NCBI GenBank assembly: GCA_047609825.1
Contig: JBLFXJ010000097.1
Span: 1 to 22,880 of the forward strand
Reading direction: 5' to 3'
DNA length: 22,880 nucleotides
From: GCA-2862545 sp047609825
GTDB taxonomy: Bacteria > Myxococcota_A > UBA796 > GCA-2862545
Below, in pieces: positions 13,893 through 22,600 of this stretch. How positions within the stretch are numbered: the stretch's first letter is position 1; each line of letters starts with the position of its first letter. Under the pieces are notes generated by a model that had not been told where the DNA came from, did no database searches, and worked only from the letters and a program-made list of their open reading frames with translations. A program made the position numbers and the translations under genes.

Positions 13893-15170
13893 TCAGGGCT
13901 CGAGGTCCACCACGGTCACCGAGCGCTCATCGCTCCAGGTGAGCCCGCCGAGGGAGGCCGTCACCCGGAGCACCACGGCCCGGTCCACCACCTCCTCGGC
14001 GCTGGCGATGTCGAACACGATGCGGTCGTCCACCCGCTCCCAGCCGTCGTCCAGCGGGAGCACCGACGCCGCGCTGAGCAGCGCCCGGGTGTCGAAGCTG
14101 ACGGACTCGGCCGAGGTCGCGTCCAGCGCGTCGTAGGCCAGCACGACGCCGTCGGGCCCGAAGTCGCCGCCCCGCACCGACACGTCCACATGCCAGCCGC
14201 CCTGGTGCCCCGCGATCAGCTCCACGGTGTCGCCATCCGCCAGGGGCTCGAACGCCGCCAGGCCGGCGCCGAGCTCGATCCACGGGTCGCCGGTCACCTC
14301 CCCGGTGACGAGCTTCAGCGTGGGGTCGGGCGCGCCCACCACGAAGTCGGCGCCCGAGTCGTCGGTGTCCTGCCACCGGTCGCCGTCGCGCACCCGGTGC
14401 AGCGACTCCCCGGTGTAGGTGCCGGACACGTGGGCGTAGCCCGCACTCAGGCTGTCGGGCAGGCGGCGGAACCTGGCGGACTTGCCGTCCATCAGCGTCT
14501 CCACCGCGTCGAGCACGGCACTCACCGGGGCGGACCGCAGCTCACCGAACGGACCGTCTTCGGATTCGAGCTGAGTCCCCGCCTCGAGCACCACGAGGCT
14601 CGGGCCGAACACGGTGAGCAGCCAGTCGTTGCCGCCGGTGAAGAACACCGGGTTCAGGTTCGCCACCGTGGGGCTGTCCTGGTCGGCGCCGCTGGACGCG
14701 ACATAGGCCTCGAGGCCCGCGCCCGAGAGGTCCACCGTGGAGAACGGCCGGTGGTTCGAGCCGTCATGGGCCACGATGAGGGTGTCCCCCGGAGCGAGCT
14801 GAACACCGCCTGGAATCTGCCACACCGTCGACAGCACCACGTGGTCGGGGTGGCTCCGGCGGAAGCTGTCCGGCTCCATTCCCGGGTTGATCTCGCCGGC
14901 TGAGCCGTACACCTCGCCAAGCAGCACCCCGGACAGGTCCATCACCTCGGACGAGGCGTTCACCAGCTCGACGAACTGGTCGCTGAAGTAATGGTCGGCC
15001 CCACCCACCGGCTCGGCACCTGCGTAGTACAGCTCCGCGATCAACAGGCCCTGCTCAGGCGCCTCAGGCGCCGCGGTGTCGGCGGAGGCACCGGGCTTGT
15101 CCGACGGTCCGCAGCCGCAGAGGAGGGCCAGCAGCAGGGCGCTGGTCAGCGGGGTGGGGCGGATCGGCAT
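13893..15170 (-). CDS. DUF4876/lamin-tail-like lipoprotein
   Basis: This 425-residue protein starts at the ATG whose complement is at 15168-15170; AGGAG lies six bases upstream on that strand. The signal peptide ends A-L-L-L-A-L-L-C-G-C, with lipidation likely at Cys20. After an Ala/Asp-rich linker comes L-L-I-A-E-L-Y-Y-A-G, Y-F-S-D-Q-F-V-E-L-V-N-A-S, then D-L-S-G-V-L-L-G, the pattern of DUF4876 and lamin-tail domains. These are surface proteins, some involved in adhesion. The C-terminal part is beta-rich and not recognised. The longer frame to 15248 adds a Pro/Arg-rich stretch without export features and was rejected. A TACACT (complement of 15198-15203) may be its -10 box. Confidence 0.7.
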   Translation of the reverse strand: MPIRPTPLTSALLLALLCGCGPSDKPGASADTAAPEAPEQGLLIAELYYAGAEPVGGADHYFSDQFVELVNASSEVMDLSGVLLGEVYGSAGEINPGMEPDSFRRSHPDHVVLSTVWQIPGGVQLAPGDTLIVAHDGSNHRPFSTVDLSGAGLEAYVASSGADQDSPTVANLNPVFFTGGNDWLLTVFGPSLVVLEAGTQLESEDGPFGELRSAPVSAVLDAVETLMDGKSARFRRLPDSLSAGYAHVSGTYTGESLHRVRDGDRWQDTDDSGADFVVGAPDPTLKLVTGEVTGDPWIELGAGLAAFEPLADGDTVELIAGHQGGWHVDVSVRGGDFGPDGVVLAYDALDATSAESVSFDTRALLSAASVLPLDDGWERVDDRIVFDIASAEEVVDRAVVLRVTASLGGLTWSDERSVTVVDLEP

Positions 15171-15270
15171 CGAGGACTCCTGCGGGGTCGCGGGCACAGT
15201 GTACCGGGCGAAGGCCTTCACCACAGGCGCCGGGCGCGGGTCACGCAAACACCAGCGCGCCGCACAGCAC

Positions 15271-15276
15271 TATGGT
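15271..15276 (+). promoter_or_regulatory. Possible -10 box TATGGT
   Basis: TATGGT lies 22 bases (first base to first base) before the ATG at 15293, the same spacing as TATGCT before the glycine-rich gene. The ATG at 15272 lies inside it. No clear -35 was seen. Confidence 0.25.
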
Positions 15277-15292
15277 GGGTGGAGAGCTGACC

Positions 15293-16486
15293 ATGTGGAC
15301 CCTGTTCGTAGCAGCCGCCTTCGCCGTGGACTGCCCCGCCGGAACCACCGAGGTGGTGGGCGAGACGCCGGTGATCGGCTGCCCATGGGCGCAGGTGGAC
15401 GTGTCGCCGCCGTGGGCCCCAGACCTGTCCGCCGCCCGCCCAGATGCGCCGTGGGGCCCGCCCGTGCCCGCCCGGTGGTGCGCCCGCCCGGACGGCACCC
15501 GGCACGGTCCCGCGCAGTACATCCTCGGTCCGGACGACACCCTCACCCTGGCCTACCGCGATGGCATGCCCGACGGCGAGGTCGTGCGGACCGCCGCCGG
15601 TCGCCGCACGTGGACCTGGAGCCAGCGCGGCCGCGCCATCGCGCTTACCGCGGACGAGACGATGCTCGGTCGGTGGTCGATGCGGGGGGAACGCCTCCAC
15701 GGGAGATTCACTGTGTCGGGTGTGCGAGGACGGTTCTACGAGGGAGAGCCCGACGGGGTGTGGCGGGCGGACGGCCCGGCCCGGTTCACCTTCGATGGCG
15801 GGCAACTGAACGGACCGGCCGTCGGGCAGGTGGACGGTGTGCAGGCGGTGGGCAGCTTCGTGCGCGGCAAGGCCCACGGCGAGTGGACCCTCCTCGGACC
15901 GCGGGGCGAGGACCTGGGCCGCACTACGCTGGCGCATGGCAGCGGGCAGGTGCCCGTGCGAACCTGGGCCGGGCCCCCGCACGGTGTGCGCTATGTCAGC
16001 GAGGTGGTGGACGGCGTGGTGATCCGTCAGTCCGTGGATCTGCAGGACGAAGCAGCGCTCCCGAATGTGGAGGGCACACCAGAGCAGCTCACCCTGGCCG
16101 GTGCCGTGCTGGGCACCGTCACGGTGTCTGATCGCAGCTGGTGCAGCAACGACGCGGGCTACCGGCTGACGCTCACCCCGGCGGGGGGCGATGTGCCGCT
16201 CGTGGTCGGCCGACCCACCCCCGAGGGCACGTGCATGGAACCGGCCGCAGAGTGTAGCGCCATGCACGTAAACGCTCTGTCCACCGCATTCCACGGGCGG
16301 TTCGGGGTGGGCATCGGCACCTGCGACGGCCCGGTGGACGGGGCCGCCGGCACCCACCTCTCCGTCCATGACTGGGGCGACCTGGACACCGCGATCCGGG
16401 ACGCCGCCGCGTTCCTCGAGCACCACCGCATCCGCGACCCGATCGAGGTTCGGATCGGGCCGCCGATGCGGGTGATTCAGCTGTAG
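15293..16486 (+). CDS. Secreted MORN-like repeat protein
   Basis: This 397-residue protein starts at the ATG at 15293, with GGTGGAGAG upstream. A short signal peptide (M-W-T-L-F-V-A-A-A-F-A) precedes C-P-A-G. The middle (about residues 65-215) has degenerate MORN-type units such as G-E-R-L-H-G-R-F, E-G-E-P-D-G-V-W, D-G-G-Q-L-N-G-P-A and R-G-K-A-H-G-E-W, each ending in a Gly-x-aromatic step. The C-terminal third is not recognised and has paired Cys (W-C-S-N, T-C-M-E, E-C-S, G-T-C-D) that could form disulphides in the periplasm. Secreted MORN-like proteins are common in Myxococcota and generally of unknown role. The gene is divergent from the DUF4876-like gene. Confidence 0.65.
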   Translation: MWTLFVAAAFAVDCPAGTTEVVGETPVIGCPWAQVDVSPPWAPDLSAARPDAPWGPPVPARWCARPDGTRHGPAQYILGPDDTLTLAYRDGMPDGEVVRTAAGRRTWTWSQRGRAIALTADETMLGRWSMRGERLHGRFTVSGVRGRFYEGEPDGVWRADGPARFTFDGGQLNGPAVGQVDGVQAVGSFVRGKAHGEWTLLGPRGEDLGRTTLAHGSGQVPVRTWAGPPHGVRYVSEVVDGVVIRQSVDLQDEAALPNVEGTPEQLTLAGAVLGTVTVSDRSWCSNDAGYRLTLTPAGGDVPLVVGRPTPEGTCMEPAAECSAMHVNALSTAFHGRFGVGIGTCDGPVDGAAGTHLSVHDWGDLDTAIRDAAAFLEHHRIRDPIEVRIGPPMRVIQL

Positions 16487-16502
16487 CCCCGCCCGCGGGG
16501 GC
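16486..16502 (+). terminator. GC hairpin after the MORN-like gene
   Basis: GCCCC (16486-16490) can pair with GGGGC (16498-16502) across a 7-base loop, beginning at the last base of the stop codon. There is no T-tract, so intrinsic termination is uncertain. Confidence 0.3.
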
Positions 16503-16532
16503 CCCCGCCGGGACCTGTGCCCGTCGCACGCC

Positions 16533-16561
16533 TTGAATTGTAAATCACGTTCACATATGCT
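16533..16561 (+). promoter_or_regulatory. Putative sigma-70-type promoter in an AT-rich patch
   Basis: TTGAAT (16533-16538) and TATGCT (16556-16561) are separated by exactly 17 bp, in a patch clearly richer in AT than its surroundings. It points toward the metal-efflux operon 240 bp away, but also directly into the RCC1 remnant, so it could be the relic of another gene's promoter or a junction sequence. Confidence 0.35.
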
Positions 16562-16718
16562 CGTGGGGCCGCGCCGACGAGGGCCAGACCGACGCGCCTG
16601 CGGGAGGCCTCGGGCTACGTGGCGGTCGCCGGGGGCAATGGCAACGCCTGCGGCCTGCGGCCTGCGGGAGAGCGGTCGGCTGGTGTGCTGGGGCAACCGC
16701 GGCCGCCCGGTGCCGTAG
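16558..16718 (+). pseudogene. RCC1-repeat protein remnant, two frameshifts
   Basis: Three frames in succession give one RCC1 repeat. From 16558: C-S-W-G-R-A-D-E-G-Q-T-D-A-P-A-G-G. From about 16613: G-Y-V-A-V-A-G-G-N-G-N-A-C-G-L-R. From about 16662: R-E-S-G-R-L-V-C-W-G-N, ending at the stop 16716-16718. W-G-x-x-x-x-G-Q-T, V-A-x-A-G-x-x-x-A-C-G-L and G-x-x-x-C-W-G are the hallmarks of bacterial RCC1 repeats, normally found in tandem in large secreted proteins. Only one unit remains. The second frameshift is explained by one extra copy of a 7-bp unit. Confidence 0.6.
16647..16667. repeat. Three perfect tandem copies of CCTGCGG
   Basis: The 7-bp unit occurs three times without interruption. With two copies the RCC1 remnant would read A-C-G-L-R-E-S-G in one frame; the third copy shifts it. 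This is typical slipped-strand duplication. Confidence 0.8.
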
Positions 16719-16737
16719 GGCGAGGGCCTGGCTGGAT

Positions 16738-16751
16738 CGGACCCGGGTCCG
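16738..16751. promoter_or_regulatory. Perfect palindrome CGGACCCGGGTCCG, copy 1
   Basis: This 14-bp palindrome lies 47 bp before the first codon of the efflux operon, and an identical copy is at 22838-22851 after the last gene. Placement before a metal-efflux operon would suit an operator for a dimeric regulator, but no regulator gene is in the window. In a GC-rich genome short GC palindromes also occur by chance. Confidence 0.35.
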
Positions 16752-16798
16752 GTCACGCGTCTTCACCCGGCCACGTCCGTGGTTGGTTACGCTGCGGC

Positions 16799-17149
16799 GT
16801 GTACTTCCTGCGCCAGCTCCTCATGTTCGTGCTCGTGCTCTCGCTCTCGCCGGTGATGCCAGAGCTGATCGAGAACATCGAACACATCGTGCATGACGGC
16901 CACCTCGCACACTTCGCACACCACGACGAGGGCGAGGACGAGGTCCACGCAGCCATCGAGGCGGAGCACGGGTGCACGCCCATGAACCACAACTGCGGCT
17001 GCCACGTCTCCGTGCCGATCATCCTCACCGACACGCCCGTCGTCGATCCACCGCAGCTGAGCTACCTGCCGACCACGCTCAACGCGGCGCGCAGCAGCGG
17101 CCCGCTCACCCGGGCGAACGCCCCGCCGGTCCCCCCTCCCACCGCATGA
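16799..17149 (+). CDS. His-rich small exported protein of the metal-efflux operon
   Basis: This 116-residue protein is called from the GTG at 16799. The N-terminal hydrophobic stretch L-L-M-F-V-L-V-L-S-L-S-P-V-M-P follows a single Arg and would act as signal or anchor. Then comes a His/Asp/Glu-rich segment, H-I-V-H-D-G-H-L-A-H-F-A-H-H-D-E-G-E-D-E-V-H, and H-G-C-T-P-M-N-H-N-C-G-C-H, a probable metal-binding cluster of three Cys and several His. The C terminus is Pro-rich. No Shine-Dalgarno precedes the GTG; TACGCT at 16788-16793 could be a -10 box of a leaderless transcript. ATG 16823 is an alternative start. Short proteins of this type often lead czc/cus operons and may capture cations in the periplasm. 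Confidence 0.6.
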   Translation: MYFLRQLLMFVLVLSLSPVMPELIENIEHIVHDGHLAHFAHHDEGEDEVHAAIEAEHGCTPMNHNCGCHVSVPIILTDTPVVDPPQLSYLPTTLNAARSSGPLTRANAPPVPPPTA

Positions 17150-17170
17150 ACTCTGACACGTAGCCCTCCT

Positions 17171-17186
17171 GCCGGTCCCGACCGGC
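17171..17186 (+). promoter_or_regulatory. Hairpin between the His-rich gene and the TolC-family gene
   Basis: GCCGGTC-CC-GACCGGC forms a near-perfect stem, extended by a T-A pair outside. It lies in the 60-bp gap between the first two operon genes. It could stabilise or separate the message, or attenuate it; no T-tract follows. Confidence 0.3.
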
Positions 17187-17209
17187 ACCCCCGTGTTCGA
17201 GGTTCAACC

Positions 17210-18436
17210 ATGTCATCCCACGCCCTGTCCGGGTGGGGACGGCTCGCTGCGTTCGCCCTCCTGTTCCAAGCACAGCTCGCTTGGGCAGGAGACGACGCTG
17301 CCAGTCTCTCCGCCGACGCCGCAGTCGCGCTCGCGCTCGCTGCCCACCCCGAGGTCCGCCAGGCGGACGCCTCCCTTCAGATCGCGAAGGCGGACAGGTC
17401 TGGCGCAGCCCTCTTCCTCGGCAACCCATCGGTCAGCGCCTGGGCCACGCCCGACCTCGAGCGCTCGTCCCTGACCGCCACCCAGCCCATCTCGCTGACC
17501 GGCGAGGGGTGGCACGCGAGGAGCGCCGCCCGGCACGCTGTCGGTGCCGCCGAGGAGAGCCTGGCTCGCACCCGCCGACGGGTTGCTGCGGAGACACGCC
17601 GCGCGTGGCTCGAGGTCTCGGTGGCCACCGGGCGGGTGCAAGTGGCCGAGGAGGGGGCCGAGCTCGCCAAGCGCCTGCTCTACGGCGTGTCCCGCAAGAC
17701 CGAGGAGGGAGAGGCCTCGCAGCTCGAGCTCCGGCTGGCCCGACTGTCCCAGGTCCAAGCGGCGGTGCGGGTGATGGAGGCCCAGCGCGACCAGGCGTCA
17801 GCACTCGTCGTGCTCACCGGCTGGACGCTGTCGCCCACCGATGCGCTCTCGGTGACCGCCGACCCACTGGGTGCCGCTCCGCCCGCATCGGCCAACCTCC
17901 CTGACGAGCGGGCCGACGTGTCCGCTGCGCGACGCGCGCTGGCGGCCGCGGAGGCTGACCTGTCCCGTGAGCGAGCCGCCTCCCTCCCTCCGCTCTCGGT
18001 GGGGGTCGGGGTGACTGTCGAGGACGGCGCCACCTACATCGGGCCGTCGGTCGGGATCCGTGTGCCGCTGTTCGACCGCAACCAGAGCGGACGGGCCGCC
18101 GCACGGGGACAGACCGCGGTGGCCGAGAGCCAGCTGGACGCGTTGATAGCACTCGCCGCGACCGAGAAGCGCACGGCGGAAGCGCGTGTCAGCGAGGCCG
18201 ACTCGCTGACCGAGGTGCTCGGGGATGACCTGCAGGTGGACGCCCGCGCGGCCCTCGCCAGCGTGGAAGCCGGCGTGTTGGCCGGCGAGATCGACCTCGC
18301 CACCGCCGTTCTCCTCCAGGCCCAGATCCTGGCCGGCGAGACGGCCATCGTGAACCTGCGCGGGCTCGTGGCCTCGGCGCGGATCGACCTGCTGTTGGCC
18401 ACCGATGACGACGCCCTCCTCGGAGGTGCAGAGTGA
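17210..18436 (+). CDS. czcC: TolC-family outer-membrane efflux channel (CzcC-like)
   Basis: This 408-residue protein starts at an ATG with GAGG seven bases upstream. A signal peptide (L-A-A-F-A-L-L-F-Q-A-Q-L-A-W-A) precedes G-D-D. The body consists of two similar helical halves with the alternating pattern of outer-membrane efflux proteins. A-V-A-L-A-L-A-A-H-P-E-V-R-Q-A opens the first half and A-R-R-A-L-A-A-A-E-A-D-L the second. V-G-I-R-V-P-L-F-D-R-N-Q-S-G marks the typical P-L-F-D/N-R segment of CzcC/CusC. It would form the trimeric channel that carries cations out of the cell with the adaptor and pump encoded next. The stop overlaps the start of the adaptor (GTGA). Its length fits the CzcC group. 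Confidence 0.85.
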   Translation: MSSHALSGWGRLAAFALLFQAQLAWAGDDAASLSADAAVALALAAHPEVRQADASLQIAKADRSGAALFLGNPSVSAWATPDLERSSLTATQPISLTGEGWHARSAARHAVGAAEESLARTRRRVAAETRRAWLEVSVATGRVQVAEEGAELAKRLLYGVSRKTEEGEASQLELRLARLSQVQAAVRVMEAQRDQASALVVLTGWTLSPTDALSVTADPLGAAPPASANLPDERADVSAARRALAAAEADLSRERAASLPPLSVGVGVTVEDGATYIGPSVGIRVPLFDRNQSGRAAARGQTAVAESQLDALIALAATEKRTAEARVSEADSLTEVLGDDLQVDARAALASVEAGVLAGEIDLATAVLLQAQILAGETAIVNLRGLVASARIDLLLATDDDALLGGAE

Positions 18437-19614
18437 CGCTCGCGATCCTGACCCTGTGGGCCTGCAGCTTCCTCCCCGGCGCTCCCGAAGACCACGACCA
18501 CGGAGGCGGCGACCACGATGACCACGGCGAAGCGGGGCACGAGGAGGAGGGCACGATCGAGCTGTCACCGACCGCCGTCGCCACCGCTCGGATCCAGTCA
18601 GATGTCGCCTCCGAGGCGGCCCTTAGTCAAGGGCTGAGCCTGACCGCACGGATCGCGCTCGACCCTCGCAAGGAGGCCATCGTCAGCACGTGGATCTCGG
18701 GGCAGGTGGACTCGATCGCTGTCCGACCCGGCGACACGGTGACGAAGGGCCAGCGCCTCGGCCAGGTGCAGTCGCCGGAGCTGGGAGAGGCGACCGCCGC
18801 GTACCGGGGAGCGAAGGCCCGCGACGACGCTGCGGATGCCCGCCTGGCCCGGCTCCAGCGCTTGGAAGCGGACGGCGTGACGTCGAGGGCCCAGGTGCTC
18901 GAAGCCGAAGCCGACCACGCCGCGGCCGCCGGCGCTCTGGAGGCCGCCGAGGAGCGACTCTTGGTACTCGGGATCCCGCTCGAGTTCGGCGCCCCCCACG
19001 ACGGAACCCACTTTCCCTCCCGGGTTCCGGTGCGCAGCCCGATCGCGGGCACCGTGCTCACGGCCGACGCCTCCGTCGGCCAGAGGGTGGCACCGGGCGA
19101 GACCCTGTTCCACGTCGGCGCACTCGACGAGGTCTGGCTCCTGATGGATGCGTTCGAGCGGGATCTTGCCGCCGTGCGCGAGGGCCAGACGGTGACCTTC
19201 ACCGTGGAGGCGTGGCCAGACGAGACGTTCGCCGGTACCGTCGCCCAGGTAGGCGACTGGATCGAGCCCACCGCGCGCACGGTGGAGGTGCGGGTCGTGG
19301 TCGCCAACGCCGACCACCGGCTCAAGCCGAACATGTTCGCCCGCGCCGAGCTGACCGTCGATCAAGCTGAGGTCACGCCGGGGATCGTCCTGCCGCGCGA
19401 CGCCGTGCAGACGCTCGGAGACCGGGAGGTCGTCTTCGTCGAACAGCAGCCCGGTCGCTACATCGCCAGAACCGTCATCGTCGCCGACCGCACGGCCGAC
19501 CGCGTGCGCCTCGCCTCCGGCGTCGCGCCCGGTGAGCGCGTCGTCACCTCTGGCGCGTTCACGCTGAAGAGCGAGCTGGAGAAGGGCGAGCTGGGGCACG
19601 GCCATGCGCACTGA
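18433..19614 (+). CDS. czcB: RND periplasmic adaptor, His-rich (CzcB-like)
   Basis: This 393-residue protein starts at a GTG that overlaps the czcC stop; GGAGG at 18422-18426 confirms it. The N terminus M-T-L-A-I-L-T-L-W-A-C looks like a minimal lipoprotein signal, though Trp before Ala-Cys is unusual. A His/Asp stretch follows (D-H-D-H-G-G-G-D-H-D-D-H-G-E-A-G-H) that would bind metal ions. Further features are the barrel-sandwich half-motifs (I-S-G-Q-V-D-S-I-A-V-R-P-G-D-T-V-T-K-G-Q), a coiled-coil hairpin around residues 118-180, and the matching half (S-P-I-A-G-T-V-L-T-A-D-A-S-V-G-Q). The protein ends G-H-G-H-A-H. It links pump and channel across the periplasm and may hand over ions. The pump gene overlaps its end by 11 bp. 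Confidence 0.87.
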   Translation: MTLAILTLWACSFLPGAPEDHDHGGGDHDDHGEAGHEEEGTIELSPTAVATARIQSDVASEAALSQGLSLTARIALDPRKEAIVSTWISGQVDSIAVRPGDTVTKGQRLGQVQSPELGEATAAYRGAKARDDAADARLARLQRLEADGVTSRAQVLEAEADHAAAAGALEAAEERLLVLGIPLEFGAPHDGTHFPSRVPVRSPIAGTVLTADASVGQRVAPGETLFHVGALDEVWLLMDAFERDLAAVREGQTVTFTVEAWPDETFAGTVAQVGDWIEPTARTVEVRVVVANADHRLKPNMFARAELTVDQAEVTPGIVLPRDAVQTLGDREVVFVEQQPGRYIARTVIVADRTADRVRLASGVAPGERVVTSGAFTLKSELEKGELGHGHAH

Positions 19615-22600
19615 AGACGAGGCGCTGCTCGCGCCCTCCGGGCCCGGCGTCCTGGACCGATTCCTCGCCGCGGTCCTCCGGAACAAGGCGATCGTTCTCA
19701 TCGGGGTCGTGCTGTGGGTGGTGCTGGGCACCCGTGCCGCGCAGCAGCTCCCCATCGACGCCGTGCCCGACGTCACCAACGTGCAGGTGCAGATCCTCAC
19801 CAACTCGCCGGCCCTGTCCCCCCTCGAGGTCGAGCGGTTCGTCACCTGGCCGGTCGAGACCGCGATGTCAGGACTGCCCGAGACCGAGGAGATCCGCTCG
19901 CTCTCACGCTTCGGCCTGTCGGTCGTCACCGTCGTGTTCGAAGAGGGCACGGACCTGTGGTGGGCCCGTCAGCTCGTCGCCGAGCGGCTCGCCGACGCGC
20001 GGGAGAACATCCCCGACGGCTACGGCGACCCCGAGATCGGGCCTCCCTCCACGGGCCTCGGCGAGATCTTCCAGTTCGAGGTGCGGGCCGAGGACGGATT
20101 CGACCACACCCTGATGGACCTCCGCGAGGTGCTGGAGTGGCAGGTCGCACCCAGGCTTCGATCGGTGTCCGGCGTGGTGGAGATCAACGCCTTCGGGGGC
20201 GAGCTCCGCACCTACCAGGTCGAGGTCCGGCCCGAGCGACTGGTGGCCCATGGCCTGCTGCTCGCGGACGTGTTCGAGGCCCTGTCGACCAACAACCTCA
20301 CCGTCGGGGGCGGCTATCTCCAGCGCGGACGCGAGCAGATGCTGGTGCGCGGCACGGCCCTGTTCGAAGACCTCGACGACATCGCCAGTGTGTCGGTGTC
20401 GACCACGCCCGAGGGCACGCCGATCACGATCGGCGCGCTGGGAGAGGTGGGGTTCGCGCCGCTGATCCGCCAGGGCGCGGTCACGCGTGACGGTCGGGGC
20501 GAGGCCGTGATCGGCATCGCCATGATGGGCTACGGCGAGAACGCGCGTGTCGTCGCCGAGGCGCTGGCCGAGGCGGTCGAGGAGCTGCGACCGAGCCTGC
20601 CCGAAGGCGTAGCCATCGACGTGTTCTACGACCGCACCGACCTGGTCGACCGGACGATCGCAACGGTCCAGAAGAACCTGCTCGAAGGCGGCCTGCTGGT
20701 CGTGGCCGTGCTGTTCCTGCTGCTCGGCAACGTGCGTGGCGGCATCGTGGTGGCCGTCGCGATCCCGCTGTCCATGCTGTTCGCGTTCATCGGCATGGTG
20801 CTCTCCGGGCTGTCGGGCAACCTGATGAGCCTGGGCGCCATCGACTTCGGCATCATCGTCGACGGCTCCGTGGTGATGGTCGAGAACGTGGTGCGGGTGG
20901 TGGGCAATCGAAGACGGGAGGGCAAGCCCATCGACGACTCGGTCATCCTCGGCGCTGTGCGTGAGGTGGCCCGTCCGGTGGTGTTCGCGGTCGGAATCAT
21001 CATCTTGGTGTACTTGCCGCTACTGGCGCTGACCGGCATCGAAGGCAAGATGTTCGGCCCGATGGCGCTCACGGTGGTGTTCGCGCTCATCGGCTCCTTG
21101 ATCATCGCGATGACTCTGGTGCCCGTCCTGTCGTCGATCTTCCTCAAGGAGGCGTCCGCGAAGGAGACCTGGGCGATGCGCCTCGCCCACCGCCTCTACG
21201 ACCCACTGCTGGGCCGGGCGCTGCGGCATCCCCACCGGGTCGGCATCCTGGCCTTCGTCGGCTTCACCCTGAGCCTCGGTCTGGCGCCACTCCTCGGCGC
21301 CGAGTTCGTTCCGAAGCTGGACGAAGGCAGCATCGCGCTCCAGATCATCCGACCGCCCTCGGTGTCACTGGAAGAGTCGCTCGCCCAGGCCACGTCGGTC
21401 GAGCAGGTGCTGCTGGACCGGTTCCCCGATGAGGCGCTGACCGTCATCTCCCGCACGGGCCGCGCCGAGATCGCCACCGACCCGATGGGGGTGGACTTCT
21501 CTGACGTGTACGTGATGCTCAAGCCGCAGGACGGCTGGACCCGCGGCTCGAACCAGGCCGAGCTGGTGGTGGCGATGCAGGAGGAGCTGCAGGCGTCGGT
21601 GCCCGGGGTGAACTTCTCGTTCTCGCAGCCCATCGAGCTGCGCGTGAACGAGCTCATCGAGGGCGTGCGGTCCGACGTGGCGCTGTTCTTGTACGGCGAG
21701 GACCTCGCGCAGCTGAAGCAGGTGGGGGATGGGTTGGTTCGCCGTCTGTCCTCCATCGACGGTGCGCAGGACGTGAAGGCGGAGAAGCTCGCGGGCCTGC
21801 CCATCCTCGAGGTGAAGGTGGACCGGAGGGCCATCGCGCGGCTCGGCATCGACGCGCGCGACGTGCTCGACGCCATCGAGACCGTGGGGGGGCGTCCCGC
21901 CGGCGAGGTGCTGGTGGGACAGCGGCGCTTCGGCCTCCAGGTGCGGTTTCCGGAGTCCGTACGCTCGGATCCGGAGACGCTCTCCCGCGTGCTGGTGGGC
22001 GCACACGGCGGCGCGCAGGTGCCGCTGGGCCAGGTCGCCACGTTCACCGTCGATCAGGGCCCGCTGCAGATCGGACGGGAGAACGTGCAGCGGCGGCTGA
22101 CGATCGAGATGAACGTGCGCGGGCGCGATGTGGCTGGGTTCGTCGCGGAGGCCCAGCAACGAATCGCAGACGAGGGGCTGGTGTCGTCCGGGGTGCTGCC
22201 CGAGTGGGGGGGCTCGTTCGAGAACCTCCAGGAGGCGAGCGGCCGGCTGGCGGTGCTGGTCCCGCTGGTCCTGCTGCTCATCTTCGTCCTCCTCCAAGCC
22301 AACTTCCGCTCCACCCGGGTCACCCTGCTGGTGTACGCCAACGTGCCGCTCGCAGTCACCGGGGGGCTGGTGGCGCTGTTCCTGCGGGGGCTGCCGCTGT
22401 CGATCTCCGCAGCGGTCGGGTTCATCGCATTGTTCGGGATTGCCGTTATGAACGGCGTGGTGTTGGTCAGCTGCATCCTCGACCTGCAGGGCGAGGGCCT
22501 GAGACCGGTCGACGCCGCCCTGGAGGGTGCCAGACGACGCCTCCGGCCCGTGTTGATGACCGCGCTGACCGACGCCATCGGGTTCCTCCCCATGGCGATC

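Noticed and set aside
16533..16718. A 61-codon gene from ATG 16533
   Set aside because: Only its last third is protein-like (RCC1), and the matching first part lies in other frames, so it is a remnant.
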